Assembly (NCBI GenBank): GCA_937894795.1
Contig: CALCQV010000121.1
Location: 1-57,503, forward strand
Direction: 5' to 3'
Length of the DNA: 57,503 nt
Origin: an uncultured Bacteroidales bacterium
GTDB lineage: Bacteria > Bacteroidota > Bacteroidia > Bacteroidales > Lentimicrobiaceae
The notes under the pieces are model-generated. The model did no database searches, was not told the origin of the DNA, and saw nothing but the letters and a program-made list of their open reading frames with translations. The translations under genes and the position numbers were made by a program. Positions 1 through 8,539 of this stretch are shown piece by piece. Numbering within the stretch: position 1 is the first letter of the stretch; every line of letters begins with the position of its first letter.

Positions 1-278
1 TCAACACCTGGTTCCCGGTAAATGTGCCCAATGCCTTCACCCCCAATGGTGATGGGTTGAATGATTTGTTCCGCCCGGTAGTGGATGCAGAGCAGGTAAG
101 GCAGTTCAGCATGAGTATCTATAACCGATGGGGACAGCTGTTCTTTGAAACCGGTGATCCTTCAAAAGGTTGGGATGGGAAGGATAAACCTGCAGGAATA
201 TATAACTGGGTGATAACCTATTCGAATATGGTGGGGAAGGTATTTAAGTTGAAGGGGAGTGTGGTGTTGATAAAATGA
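1..278 (+). CDS. T9SS type B sorting domain, 3' end of a secreted cargo protein (partial)
   Basis: Only the last ~91 codons are present; the reading frame is open to the window edge (first full codon at base 3), so the start lies outside. The visible part is a complete gliding-motility-associated C-terminal domain: PNAFTPNGDGLND, then IYNRWGQLFFET, GWDGK and a final strand ending VLIK. In Bacteroidota this domain directs a folded periplasmic protein through the type IX secretion system to the cell surface or medium, so the missing part should be a large secreted or surface protein. It closely resembles the C-terminus of the protein at 14423-17950 (same PNAFTPN-DGLND, IYN-WGQL, DP-KGWDG blocks). 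What the passenger part does cannot be seen. Confidence 0.9.
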   Translation, partial: NTWFPVNVPNAFTPNGDGLNDLFRPVVDAEQVRQFSMSIYNRWGQLFFETGDPSKGWDGKDKPAGIYNWVITYSNMVGKVFKLKGSVVLIK

Positions 279-403
279 GAAATGTATAAACTGTTTATCC
301 ATTTCTTTGTTTAAGGGAGAACTATTAAAGAATCAACATTATATCCCAACTTCAAAGAACTTGTAGTTTCGGATAAAACAACAAACGAAATAACAACCTT
401 ATC

Positions 404-961
404 ATGCCACATATTGGAATCATATCATCAAGCGTCCGCATTGGACGGAATAGTCACAGGGTAGCACTTTTTTTCAAGCATTACCTTGAAAGCAACCATA
501 TTGCAACTTCCGAGATCATAGACCTGAATGAATACAAATTCCCGATTTTTGAGGAACGGTTAAGCTATATGAAGGATCCTTTACCGGCGGCAATTGAATT
601 TGCTGAAAGGGTAAAGAAGTCTGACGGCATCATTATTGTCACTCCCGAATACAATGGAGGCTATCCACCCGCGCTTAAGAACGCCATTGACTTGCTTTAC
701 AATGAATGGCATAGAAAGCCTATTGCCATATCCACTTGTTCGGATGGTGCTTTTGGAGGCTCACAGGTTATTACTTCACTTCAGTTTTCATTGTGGAAGA
801 TAAGAGCATGGACTGTCCCTGCCATGTTTCCTAATCCCAAGGTGCAGGATCTTTATGATGAAAATGGTGTGCCAACCAATGAAGGAGTAGAGAAACGTGC
901 AAAGTTATTTATCAATGAACTGCTGTGGTGCATTGAGGCTGGCAAACTAATGGAAAAATGA
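404..961 (+). CDS. NAD(P)H-dependent FMN reductase family flavoprotein
   Basis: A 185-residue cytosolic protein with the flavodoxin-like fold of NADPH-dependent FMN/azo/quinone reductases. Residues 4-20 hold the FMN phosphate loop (IGIISSSVRIGRNSHRV), and residues 80-96 carry the family hallmark TPEYNGGYPPALKNAID, which contacts the isoalloxazine ring and contributes to the dimer. The length matches the family. Members pass electrons from NAD(P)H to flavin, quinones or azo compounds; the actual substrate cannot be told from sequence. It stands alone between the T9SS gene tail (125 bases upstream) and a convergent gene, with a shared hairpin terminator just after its stop. An imperfect promoter box TAGTTTCG lies about 33 bases before the ATG. 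Confidence 0.88.
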   Translation: MPHIGIISSSVRIGRNSHRVALFFKHYLESNHIATSEIIDLNEYKFPIFEERLSYMKDPLPAAIEFAERVKKSDGIIIVTPEYNGGYPPALKNAIDLLYNEWHRKPIAISTCSDGAFGGSQVITSLQFSLWKIRAWTVPAMFPNPKVQDLYDENGVPTNEGVEKRAKLFINELLWCIEAGKLMEK

Positions 962-966
962 GCAAA

Positions 967-1017
967 TATAATGTAATAAGAGAATGAGGAATCCCCGCAT
1001 TCTCTTATTACATTATG
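967..1017. terminator. Bidirectional hairpin terminator between FMN reductase and A2M genes
   Basis: Perfect 16-bp inverted repeat, arms 971-986 and 998-1013, with an 11-base loop; further A-T and G-T pairs extend it to 967-1017. It sits between two convergent genes (stops at 961 and 1037) and probably ends both transcripts. Neither side has a long T run. Confidence 0.75.
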
Positions 1018-1036
1018 TTTAATTTACAATTACTCT

Positions 1037-4000
1037 TTACTTTTCCTTTACAACAAACCTGATTCCTTCAGAATGAGCCGCAAATTCAGGTGCATACATG
1101 CACTGGATGGTACTTATTCCATTTGAATATTCACCGGCCTGTGATACCACAAGTTGATACTCAAACACATAAGTTCCCTTTGGCAGGTAGTAGATGAAGA
1201 AGTTAGTGGCAGCATCACGGGTGCTTTGATAATAACCTAAACCGCCTTTCCAGTTGTAACCGGATAATGTGGAGGTTGGCTCAAATGCAGAAGCTCTCAT
1301 ATCCTTCAAATGCACAAACTCAAGATTCCGGTCAGAGGTGATCTCTACTCTAACAGTTACCTGATCGCCAATGGTCAATGGCTTTTCAGCAGTAATGGCA
1401 ATAAGGCGCTGACCGGCAGATGTATTTTCCTTAACAAACAACTGCTTGGAAATCTTTAGAGGACTGTCGGCAGCTTTTATCTTGTCGAGGTTTTCAAAGT
1501 ATTGGAAATACATAGCTCCCCATCCCGGTCCTTCACTAGCTTTGGTTACGGTAATATTTCCCATTGCAGGAGTTATTTCTTCCCCACTCCAGGAAGTCTT
1601 GAAGTATCCGGTGCCCGCTTCTGTTTTTATATCACCTGCCTTTGCTACATCTATGGTTTTATTACCCGCGGTGATCTTGACAGCCGGATTGGTTTGCAGC
1701 CAGTCGGTGCCTTTCAGCAATAAGGCATAAGCCGCTTCAGTAGTAGCAGTAGAGGTTGGCCATGATTGAGTCTGTTTCTGCTTGAGCAGCCATGTTTTCA
1801 TTTGGTCAACTTCGCGGTTATTGACACTACCAGCACTATTTACCCGGATACCCATTTCACCAAACAGCTCGATCATTAGAGCCTGAGTTTCAATAGGAGC
1901 CTGATACCAGAAGTAACCTCCCGTATTATCTCTCCAGTAAGTGCCCATCTCTTCACTGGTGATAGATTTTTCACGCAGGGAAGCCAATATGGATTGTGTT
2001 GTTTTATTGTCGCCGCTTCGTCCTGCCCATAGGGCAATCATTCCTTGTGCATAGAGACTGCGTGTATTCCAGTACTTGCGGGCCTGGGTGCTAAAATAGG
2101 TAATTGCTTCCTCTGCTTGTTTGTTTGGTTGAACAACACCACTAAGATAAGAAAGGGCATACAGGAATTGGATGTGCTCATATCCAAGATGATCACCATC
2201 CAGATATTTTTTTATTTCATCCTGATTATCAGCAGCATTCTTACGGTTTCCTGATTTCTTGTTTCCAGGTGTATTCACCTGGATTGATGCTTCCTTAAGT
2301 ATGCGGCGATAGTCCTCATCCAGACGGGTGCTAAGGTAATTGACAGCCTGTTGTACCATCTGTTTGCTTTCGTTGTCTGCATTGAGATCGTTCACCTTCA
2401 GATAGTGTAGTTTGCCCATGCCTGTTACAATCCACTGGGTGATATAGCGGCTTTCAGGCATACCTTCAAACCACGACCATCCCCCATTAGGTGATTGTGT
2501 TTGCTGGAGTTTACGGAGTGCTGCAGATTTTTCAGACGACAAGCGATTAAGGTCAAACATCAACGCCAATCGCTGTTTCTGTTCTGATTCATTCTTTGCC
2601 TCCATAAGCCATGGGGTTTCTTCAATAACCAAAGCCTTTAATTCCTGGTTCTTCTCAAGATTAGATAACAAAGCTTCGGGTGATGCATTTTTCCATGTTT
2701 CAAAGACACTTTTGATCTTAGGATTGCTGTTGGCAACAAAGCCTGCTATGCTGTTTGCATAATAGCGGTTGAACAATTGGTCGGAATTCTCCTTTTCCCG
2801 TGACTCAAGCCATGGCAGAGCCTGTAGAGCATACCATGCAGGGTTGGAGGTAAACTCCAGTGTAATGCGATAATTCTTCTGTGTGGAGCTACCATTGGCA
2901 TCAGTCAAGCTCTTGAAGTTGTAATTCTTGGTTTCATTTCCGTTGATGGGAAGTGGCATTGTTTCGGTGACCAGCATTCGGTTGGTCAGAATAGGTAGCA
3001 TTACCTCTTCTCCATCACTGTGATTTCCGGCCTGTGCGGTTATTCTTACCATTACTGCCGTTACATTAGCGGGTACCGTAATCTGCCAGTTTACTGTGGT
3101 ATTACCATTCAATGGAAGGTCAAATGACTGGTAGTTTACAGTATTTTTAAATTGTACATCAACAGGCTGCATGGTCATGGCATCCAGTATCTCCAATTGG
3201 GCCTTTCCCTGTATAGGATTGGCGGTAAGGTTACTAATCTTGGCCTGAAGTACCATCATATCTCCGTCTCTTAAGAAGCGGGGCAGATTGGGAGTTACCA
3301 TCAGTTCTTTGCGGGTAACCACTTCTTTACTGAATTGAGCATTCCGGAGTCCAGTTGTATGTGCCAGTCCCATGAAATTCCAACGGGTAATTGCTTCGGG
3401 TACAGTAAATTCCACCCATACTTCACCATCCTTGTTAGTAGTCAGTTGAGGATAGAAGAAGGCTGTTTCCTGCAGATTCCTGCGAATTTGTTTAGGTGGC
3501 ACGGGTATAGGTATAGCACTAGGGTCGGTCATTGCCATCATTTCTAAGCTGGACTCCGGTATTTGTGCAGAGCCTCTAACCTTTATGCCATCTATATACC
3601 CTGCCTCTTCTTCAACAACTGCATCAGCCTGTGCACTTAATCGCAATTCTCCCTTTGCCATCCTTCCACCGCCAAAGCGACCATTATAAGAATTGTAACC
3701 ATAATAGCCGAACCAGTTTAACTGATCATAGGCTTGAGTCTGGAAAGATTCACCATAATACTCACGGGGGAAATTCTGACTACCATTGATATTAAATGCT
3801 TGTTGAAGTTCCCAGTTATAGTTTAGTTGCCAAGGTTGGTAAAGCTGGAAATACCAGTTGTGCTTAATGAAAGCATCCAACGAGGCATCGTACATTGATG
3901 CAAGAAATTCTGCCTGTAATGGTTTGCCCTCAGGACCGGTTATTTTAATCTTCCATTTCTCTGTACCACCGGGTAATAGGGGAGTTCTGAAAGTTTCAAA

Positions 4001-7000
4001 GGTGAAGTTGAGTTCCTTTGATTTGTCAGGTATGGTAATATCAACGGATTCTGTGAAATTGTTGTTTTGATACACAAGATTAGCCAGAAGGCTCACTTGT
4101 CCGGTTAGACTATCAGGTAAATCAAATTCAAATGCCCTTTGGCCACTGATATCATACCAATCATGTTTCAGTATTTTACCCATACTCTGGATTTCAATCA
4201 ATAGCTTTCCATTTACTGCACTTCCGGCTAGAAATTGAATCTTTTCACCTTGTTTTGGTTCAGGAGTAAGCAGGGTAAACCATAAAGGTGCAGGTGCGGG
4301 TATTTTCTTTGATAAAGGATCATATATTGTTATAACCTTTTCAGTAGTAACAGGTGTTCCATAAGCATCAACTGCTGACAATGTCAGGATATATTTTCCG
4401 GGCTCAACTTTGATGTCTTTAAGCAATATAGTACTGTCGGTGGAAGTATTCAGCGTGGTTGTGTAGATCAGTTTTTCCTTGGAATATTTGACTGTTTCAT
4501 TCATTTGTTGAAAGCTGAAGTTGCCAGCTCCATCTTCATTCATATAAGGGAAAAGCGGGAATTTATCTTTAAATTCTTCGCGTGTATAGAGGGCTGTATC
4601 GGGTGCTTCCCATTTACGAGGCATAAGCAGTTTGCCATCTTTAAGTTTATGCAGCTCTACTTTTACAGATGCGGGCACTGACTTGCCCTGTAAGTTAGTC
4701 GACTTCACGGTAAATGGCTTCCAGTTATTGGCATTGATTTCAGCGGCAATATCTGTTTCAAGCAATAATGCTCTATTGCTGACATTTAGAGAGGTCTGTC
4801 CTGATTGGGTTTCTCCGTTAATATCGGTAACATCGGCGTAGACCATGAAGGTATAGAAAGGATCCTTATCGCCGAAATCTGCAGGATCAGGTGTTGCAAT
4901 AAAGTTAATTTCAAAAGTACCGTCCTCTGCTACCGTGACTTCTCCATTAGCTATTTCTGCATCCGGGATGTTAAAAGGAGGCCAGATACGGTAGCTGTAA
5001 CGGAAGAATGGGAAAGTGACGCTCCTAACCACCCGGTAGCTGACAACAGCCCCTGACAGGGGCACATCGGCATAATTGGCTGCCTTACCGGTCATAACAA
5101 TGGATTCATTGAGGCGGAATGTGCTATCCATTGGTTTGAAGGTTACTTCAAAACGCGGACGCTTGTATTCCTCCATACTGAAGTAGATGCTGCCCGATTC
5201 ACTCTCTATGCGCATTTGTCCTGTTAATCCTGCAGATGGCAGCATAAATGAACCACTGAATGATCCATAATCTCCGGAAGTTACATCGGTACTACTGATC
5301 TTCTGACCATTCACATCATATAAGGTGACTGTTGAGTGGTGTCCTGAAACTACCTGATTATTGCCCGATGCATTATTGATAACAATACCCTTGAAGTAAA
5401 CTGGTTGTCCCGGGCGGTATATTGCCCTGTCGGTGAAGAAGAAGGTAGTTGTTCTATCCTGATTGTTCCCGTAAATACTTCTGTCATAAAGGGAATAATA
5501 GTTCTCAGCAACTAGTGTATCACCTTTATATCTGAATTCAAAGGATAGGTTGGCATTATTTTTGGCCCCGGGTGACTTTATTGTAAAGGAACCATCAGTA
5601 CCGGTTGTATATTTATTGCGGTTTTGTCGGGTATATTTTCGTGTTTTATAATCATAGTTCATAGTGAATGACTGAACACCAACACCCTTGATTGGATTTC
5701 CATTGCTTCGGTCAAGAACATATACAAGTCCGGAACCATCAGGTGCATTGCGGCTTATGTAGGTTAAACGGCTAACCTGAAAGAAACCGTACGCCAATGT
5801 AGTGTCCTTTTCATTGTATTTCTCCTTGTTGGATACCAGTAGTATATAATTACCAGGTTCTATGGAAGGCATGATCATTTCAGCTGAATGTTGCTGATAA
5901 TCACCGGCATCAGGAATATCCATTGACCAGCTCTTTACAGGAACGGCAGTGATAAATTTCTTAATATTCTCTTTTTGATTGCCGTAATATTCTCTATTTG
6001 TGAGAAATTCAGTTTCGACCAGTCTTAGCCAAATCTTTTTAACATTCTTGAATTTAATAAGCATAGGAAACTCTTCTCTGGGGACTACTTCAGAGTAGTT
6101 GGTAAACTCAATGGTAGGCTCTTCGATAGATTTCACCATGATACGGCAATTCTGTGCAGCCTTGGTGTCAGGATAAGCAGTGATTGCTTTCAAACACCAT
6201 TCTCTTGCTTTTACGAGATTTGGAATTACCGGCAATTCCTCACTTTTGTTATTATTACCTGAATGGCCTGAATATTTGCCAATTCTCACAGGCGGGTCCG
6301 GCTGGGCATAATACCAATCAGCTATATTTTCCATTACAGAAGCAGATACTGCAATTCCTGAATATTTCTTTTCAAGTGAAATCAGATTGCTGAAATAGAG
6401 GCTGTCCTTTTCCGTGTTGTTAATATTGTTGAATACAAATTCAAGCCTTTTTAGGTCAGCATCCACCAATGCTTCGGGGTTTTTGTCGTTCTGATGGAAT
6501 TTTATTATTTGCTGTAGTATTTGCAATGCACGCAACTTGAATGACAATGAATCAACACTCGATAATGGTAAATCTGCAAATGTTTCGTATGAAGCCAATA
6601 GCAATGGATCCTTCATAATATACAAATAGACAGGCTTGGTTATGGACGCCTCTTGATCTATAAAGAAATCTACGGCCCTATGTGCCAGGAAATCATAGAG
6701 TGTAGGACGGTATGTTTTTGATCCTTCCTCTTTTATAAGTAATAAATCAAAATCCTTCAGGGAGATTGATTGTAAAATTTCCGGATTTTCAAGTGATGCA
6801 TCATAATGTGAGGATACTTTCTTTATAAAAGTATTTACATCCCATCTATCCAAAGGAATATCCATGAAGATATCCATGGAATTGTCATTCTGAATTACTG
6901 TTCGATCTAGTATAAGATACCTGTTTTGTGCATAGTATTGCCAGTAGAGGTCAGCAAGGATAGAATGCAAAATTTGTTTTACCGGTGCAGAATCCTCAAA

Positions 7001-7450
7001 TCTTGATATAGAGGTCACTGAAATGGGGCCATCTGACTTGGTTCTATCTGTTTTCTTTTCGCCTGAGTTCTTTTCTTGTGATCCGGTTACTGCTGAAATA
7101 CCGGGGCTTAGCAGCTTTTCTTTTTCAACTATATAGTTTTTAAGGTAATCCTCTTCATACTGAGCCCTTAACTTTAGCTCGTAGAGGGTTGCTTTGATAT
7201 ACTGGATGTAATCGCTTTTATTTCTGGCCTCTCGCATGATTTCTGATACCAGCGTTAAAGCTGATTGAGGCAGTCCCTGATCATATAGTGAATCTACTTT
7301 TTTCCACCGGAAATCATTTTCATGTGCCATAACACCAGTACTTTGAGGATTAAGTGGCTTAACAGGTTGCTTTAATTGTTGGGCAAAAACTGTACTGCCT
7401 GAAAATAAAATTATTACAAGGAAAATAAAATAAAAGGAGTGGGATTTCAT
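1037..7450 (-). CDS. Alpha-2-macroglobulin (MG2/A2M) family giant secreted protein with degenerate thioester
   Basis: 2137 residues with a cleavable signal peptide (hydrophobic core, then STVFA|QQ) and no lipobox, so probably periplasmic or surface-exposed rather than the lipoprotein form common in other bacteria. After an N-terminal helical region come macroglobulin-type beta domains; the MG2 signature with TDRAIYRPGQPVYFKG lies near residues 671-690. A variable, Gly/Tyr- and acid-rich stretch at about 1230-1320 is in the bait-region position. The A2M signature (FYPQLTTNKDGEVWVEFTVP) follows near 1335-1355, then a helical thioester-type domain at about 1530-1880 and a receptor-binding-like C-terminus. 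Family members trap proteases. Here the CxEQ thioester is replaced by N1555-S-D-Q1558 in front of the conserved LFNRYYAN, so covalent trapping looks lost. Downstream of the DUF3108 gene on the same strand, 127 bases away. Confidence 0.9.
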   Translation of the reverse strand: MKSHSFYFIFLVIILFSGSTVFAQQLKQPVKPLNPQSTGVMAHENDFRWKKVDSLYDQGLPQSALTLVSEIMREARNKSDYIQYIKATLYELKLRAQYEEDYLKNYIVEKEKLLSPGISAVTGSQEKNSGEKKTDRTKSDGPISVTSISRFEDSAPVKQILHSILADLYWQYYAQNRYLILDRTVIQNDNSMDIFMDIPLDRWDVNTFIKKVSSHYDASLENPEILQSISLKDFDLLLIKEEGSKTYRPTLYDFLAHRAVDFFIDQEASITKPVYLYIMKDPLLLASYETFADLPLSSVDSLSFKLRALQILQQIIKFHQNDKNPEALVDADLKRLEFVFNNINNTEKDSLYFSNLISLEKKYSGIAVSASVMENIADWYYAQPDPPVRIGKYSGHSGNNNKSEELPVIPNLVKAREWCLKAITAYPDTKAAQNCRIMVKSIEEPTIEFTNYSEVVPREEFPMLIKFKNVKKIWLRLVETEFLTNREYYGNQKENIKKFITAVPVKSWSMDIPDAGDYQQHSAEMIMPSIEPGNYILLVSNKEKYNEKDTTLAYGFFQVSRLTYISRNAPDGSGLVYVLDRSNGNPIKGVGVQSFTMNYDYKTRKYTRQNRNKYTTGTDGSFTIKSPGAKNNANLSFEFRYKGDTLVAENYYSLYDRSIYGNNQDRTTTFFFTDRAIYRPGQPVYFKGIVINNASGNNQVVSGHHSTVTLYDVNGQKISSTDVTSGDYGSFSGSFMLPSAGLTGQMRIESESGSIYFSMEEYKRPRFEVTFKPMDSTFRLNESIVMTGKAANYADVPLSGAVVSYRVVRSVTFPFFRYSYRIWPPFNIPDAEIANGEVTVAEDGTFEINFIATPDPADFGDKDPFYTFMVYADVTDINGETQSGQTSLNVSNRALLLETDIAAEINANNWKPFTVKSTNLQGKSVPASVKVELHKLKDGKLLMPRKWEAPDTALYTREEFKDKFPLFPYMNEDGAGNFSFQQMNETVKYSKEKLIYTTTLNTSTDSTILLKDIKVEPGKYILTLSAVDAYGTPVTTEKVITIYDPLSKKIPAPAPLWFTLLTPEPKQGEKIQFLAGSAVNGKLLIEIQSMGKILKHDWYDISGQRAFEFDLPDSLTGQVSLLANLVYQNNNFTESVDITIPDKSKELNFTFETFRTPLLPGGTEKWKIKITGPEGKPLQAEFLASMYDASLDAFIKHNWYFQLYQPWQLNYNWELQQAFNINGSQNFPREYYGESFQTQAYDQLNWFGYYGYNSYNGRFGGGRMAKGELRLSAQADAVVEEEAGYIDGIKVRGSAQIPESSLEMMAMTDPSAIPIPVPPKQIRRNLQETAFFYPQLTTNKDGEVWVEFTVPEAITRWNFMGLAHTTGLRNAQFSKEVVTRKELMVTPNLPRFLRDGDMMVLQAKISNLTANPIQGKAQLEILDAMTMQPVDVQFKNTVNYQSFDLPLNGNTTVNWQITVPANVTAVMVRITAQAGNHSDGEEVMLPILTNRMLVTETMPLPINGNETKNYNFKSLTDANGSSTQKNYRITLEFTSNPAWYALQALPWLESREKENSDQLFNRYYANSIAGFVANSNPKIKSVFETWKNASPEALLSNLEKNQELKALVIEETPWLMEAKNESEQKQRLALMFDLNRLSSEKSAALRKLQQTQSPNGGWSWFEGMPESRYITQWIVTGMGKLHYLKVNDLNADNESKQMVQQAVNYLSTRLDEDYRRILKEASIQVNTPGNKKSGNRKNAADNQDEIKKYLDGDHLGYEHIQFLYALSYLSGVVQPNKQAEEAITYFSTQARKYWNTRSLYAQGMIALWAGRSGDNKTTQSILASLREKSITSEEMGTYWRDNTGGYFWYQAPIETQALMIELFGEMGIRVNSAGSVNNREVDQMKTWLLKQKQTQSWPTSTATTEAAYALLLKGTDWLQTNPAVKITAGNKTIDVAKAGDIKTEAGTGYFKTSWSGEEITPAMGNITVTKASEGPGWGAMYFQYFENLDKIKAADSPLKISKQLFVKENTSAGQRLIAITAEKPLTIGDQVTVRVEITSDRNLEFVHLKDMRASAFEPTSTLSGYNWKGGLGYYQSTRDAATNFFIYYLPKGTYVFEYQLVVSQAGEYSNGISTIQCMYAPEFAAHSEGIRFVVKEK

Positions 7451-7577
7451 ATCGGATTACGATTTATGATGTGCTGATTGTAAATGGTGGATTATTGTAT
7501 CAGTGGCTACATTATGCTTATATGGATAACTTCAAGTAAAGAACAAGTATTATCTATCGACTATAGACAAATATAAC

Positions 7578-8405
7578 TCAATTCTTCTTTCCATTTGGAA
7601 CGTATGCTGTAATTGGGTTTCTAATACCTTCAAAAGCTATTAACTCCATTTTTACGGAACCAACAATAACAGCCGATTGTACGAGAACGGGTATTCTGTT
7701 CTTGTCATCAGTTACCCATAGCTGCATTGGATAAGGCTCCTTGAAGACTTCACCCGTTGCTACCATTGGCTTGAATTTTAAACAATTGAATGTGCCTGAC
7801 TCGGTTGTAATTTGCTCTCTCCCAAGAAAGATTATCTTGGAAACATAAACTGAATCATCCAAGAAGAATGAAAGGGGAAAGGAGTCACCTGGTCGAACAC
7901 CGGTAATATCCAGTGTGCGGGCATAATAAAAAACGGATACAATATCCTGAATGTTGGCCGGTACCCTTTTTACTGCATTTCTGCTTATAGCCAGATTACT
8001 GTTCTGTTCAAATGTAACTTCATCATCCTTTTTATAGCCTCCTTCGCGTGTACGTCTGACAAAATACCATGGGAACATGCCTTCTTCATCCACGTATGTT
8101 TCAAAGCGGTCCTTGACTTTAAAAAACATATTGAATGCCCCTTTTGATTCACCTGTGCCAACAATATGGTAGGTGGGGCGGTTGTTCTTCATAACCTTTT
8201 TATTCCTGACCTCAATATTTGCCTCCCCTGCTGTAACCTTACCGGTAAGCAATGATTGATAGTACACACGGAAAGTGAGCTTTTCACCACGACCAAAGGC
8301 GGTGTTCTCCATTTGACGTATGGGTTGGCTCCATAAAAATGCTGGTATCATTAGTAGCAAAAAAAGAAAGGGAGTCTTAACAAGTGCTTTATTATTCATA
8401 TACAT
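7578..8405 (-). CDS. DUF3108 domain secreted protein
   Basis: 275 residues with a signal peptide ending near FLWSQ, followed by a beta-rich domain recognisable as DUF3108: GEKLTFRVYYQSLLTGKVTAGEA, then the block around the RFETYVDEEG segment, and LQVWVTDD-like strand PMQLWVTDDKNRIPV near the C-terminus. The fold is thought to be a lipocalin-like barrel in the cell envelope; no catalytic activity is established. The start could be the first ATG (8405) or the third codon (8399). Same strand as, and 127 bases upstream of, the alpha-2-macroglobulin gene, so the two may share a transcript, although a box TATATTTG at 7568-7575 could promote the latter separately. Specific function unknown. Confidence 0.82.
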   Translation of the reverse strand: MYMNNKALVKTPFLFLLLMIPAFLWSQPIRQMENTAFGRGEKLTFRVYYQSLLTGKVTAGEANIEVRNKKVMKNNRPTYHIVGTGESKGAFNMFFKVKDRFETYVDEEGMFPWYFVRRTREGGYKKDDEVTFEQNSNLAISRNAVKRVPANIQDIVSVFYYARTLDITGVRPGDSFPLSFFLDDSVYVSKIIFLGREQITTESGTFNCLKFKPMVATGEVFKEPYPMQLWVTDDKNRIPVLVQSAVIVGSVKMELIAFEGIRNPITAYVPNGKKN

Positions 8406-8539
8406 GATAGAGTGACAATTTATGCAATGGTTGCAAAAAACGTTCCAAAGTCATCTAAGATGAACAACAGTAACCTATAAAGGTTGGAAAGATTAGAGCT
8501 TTGATAGAATTCTGTATTCTTAATCAGATTGGCAGAAGC

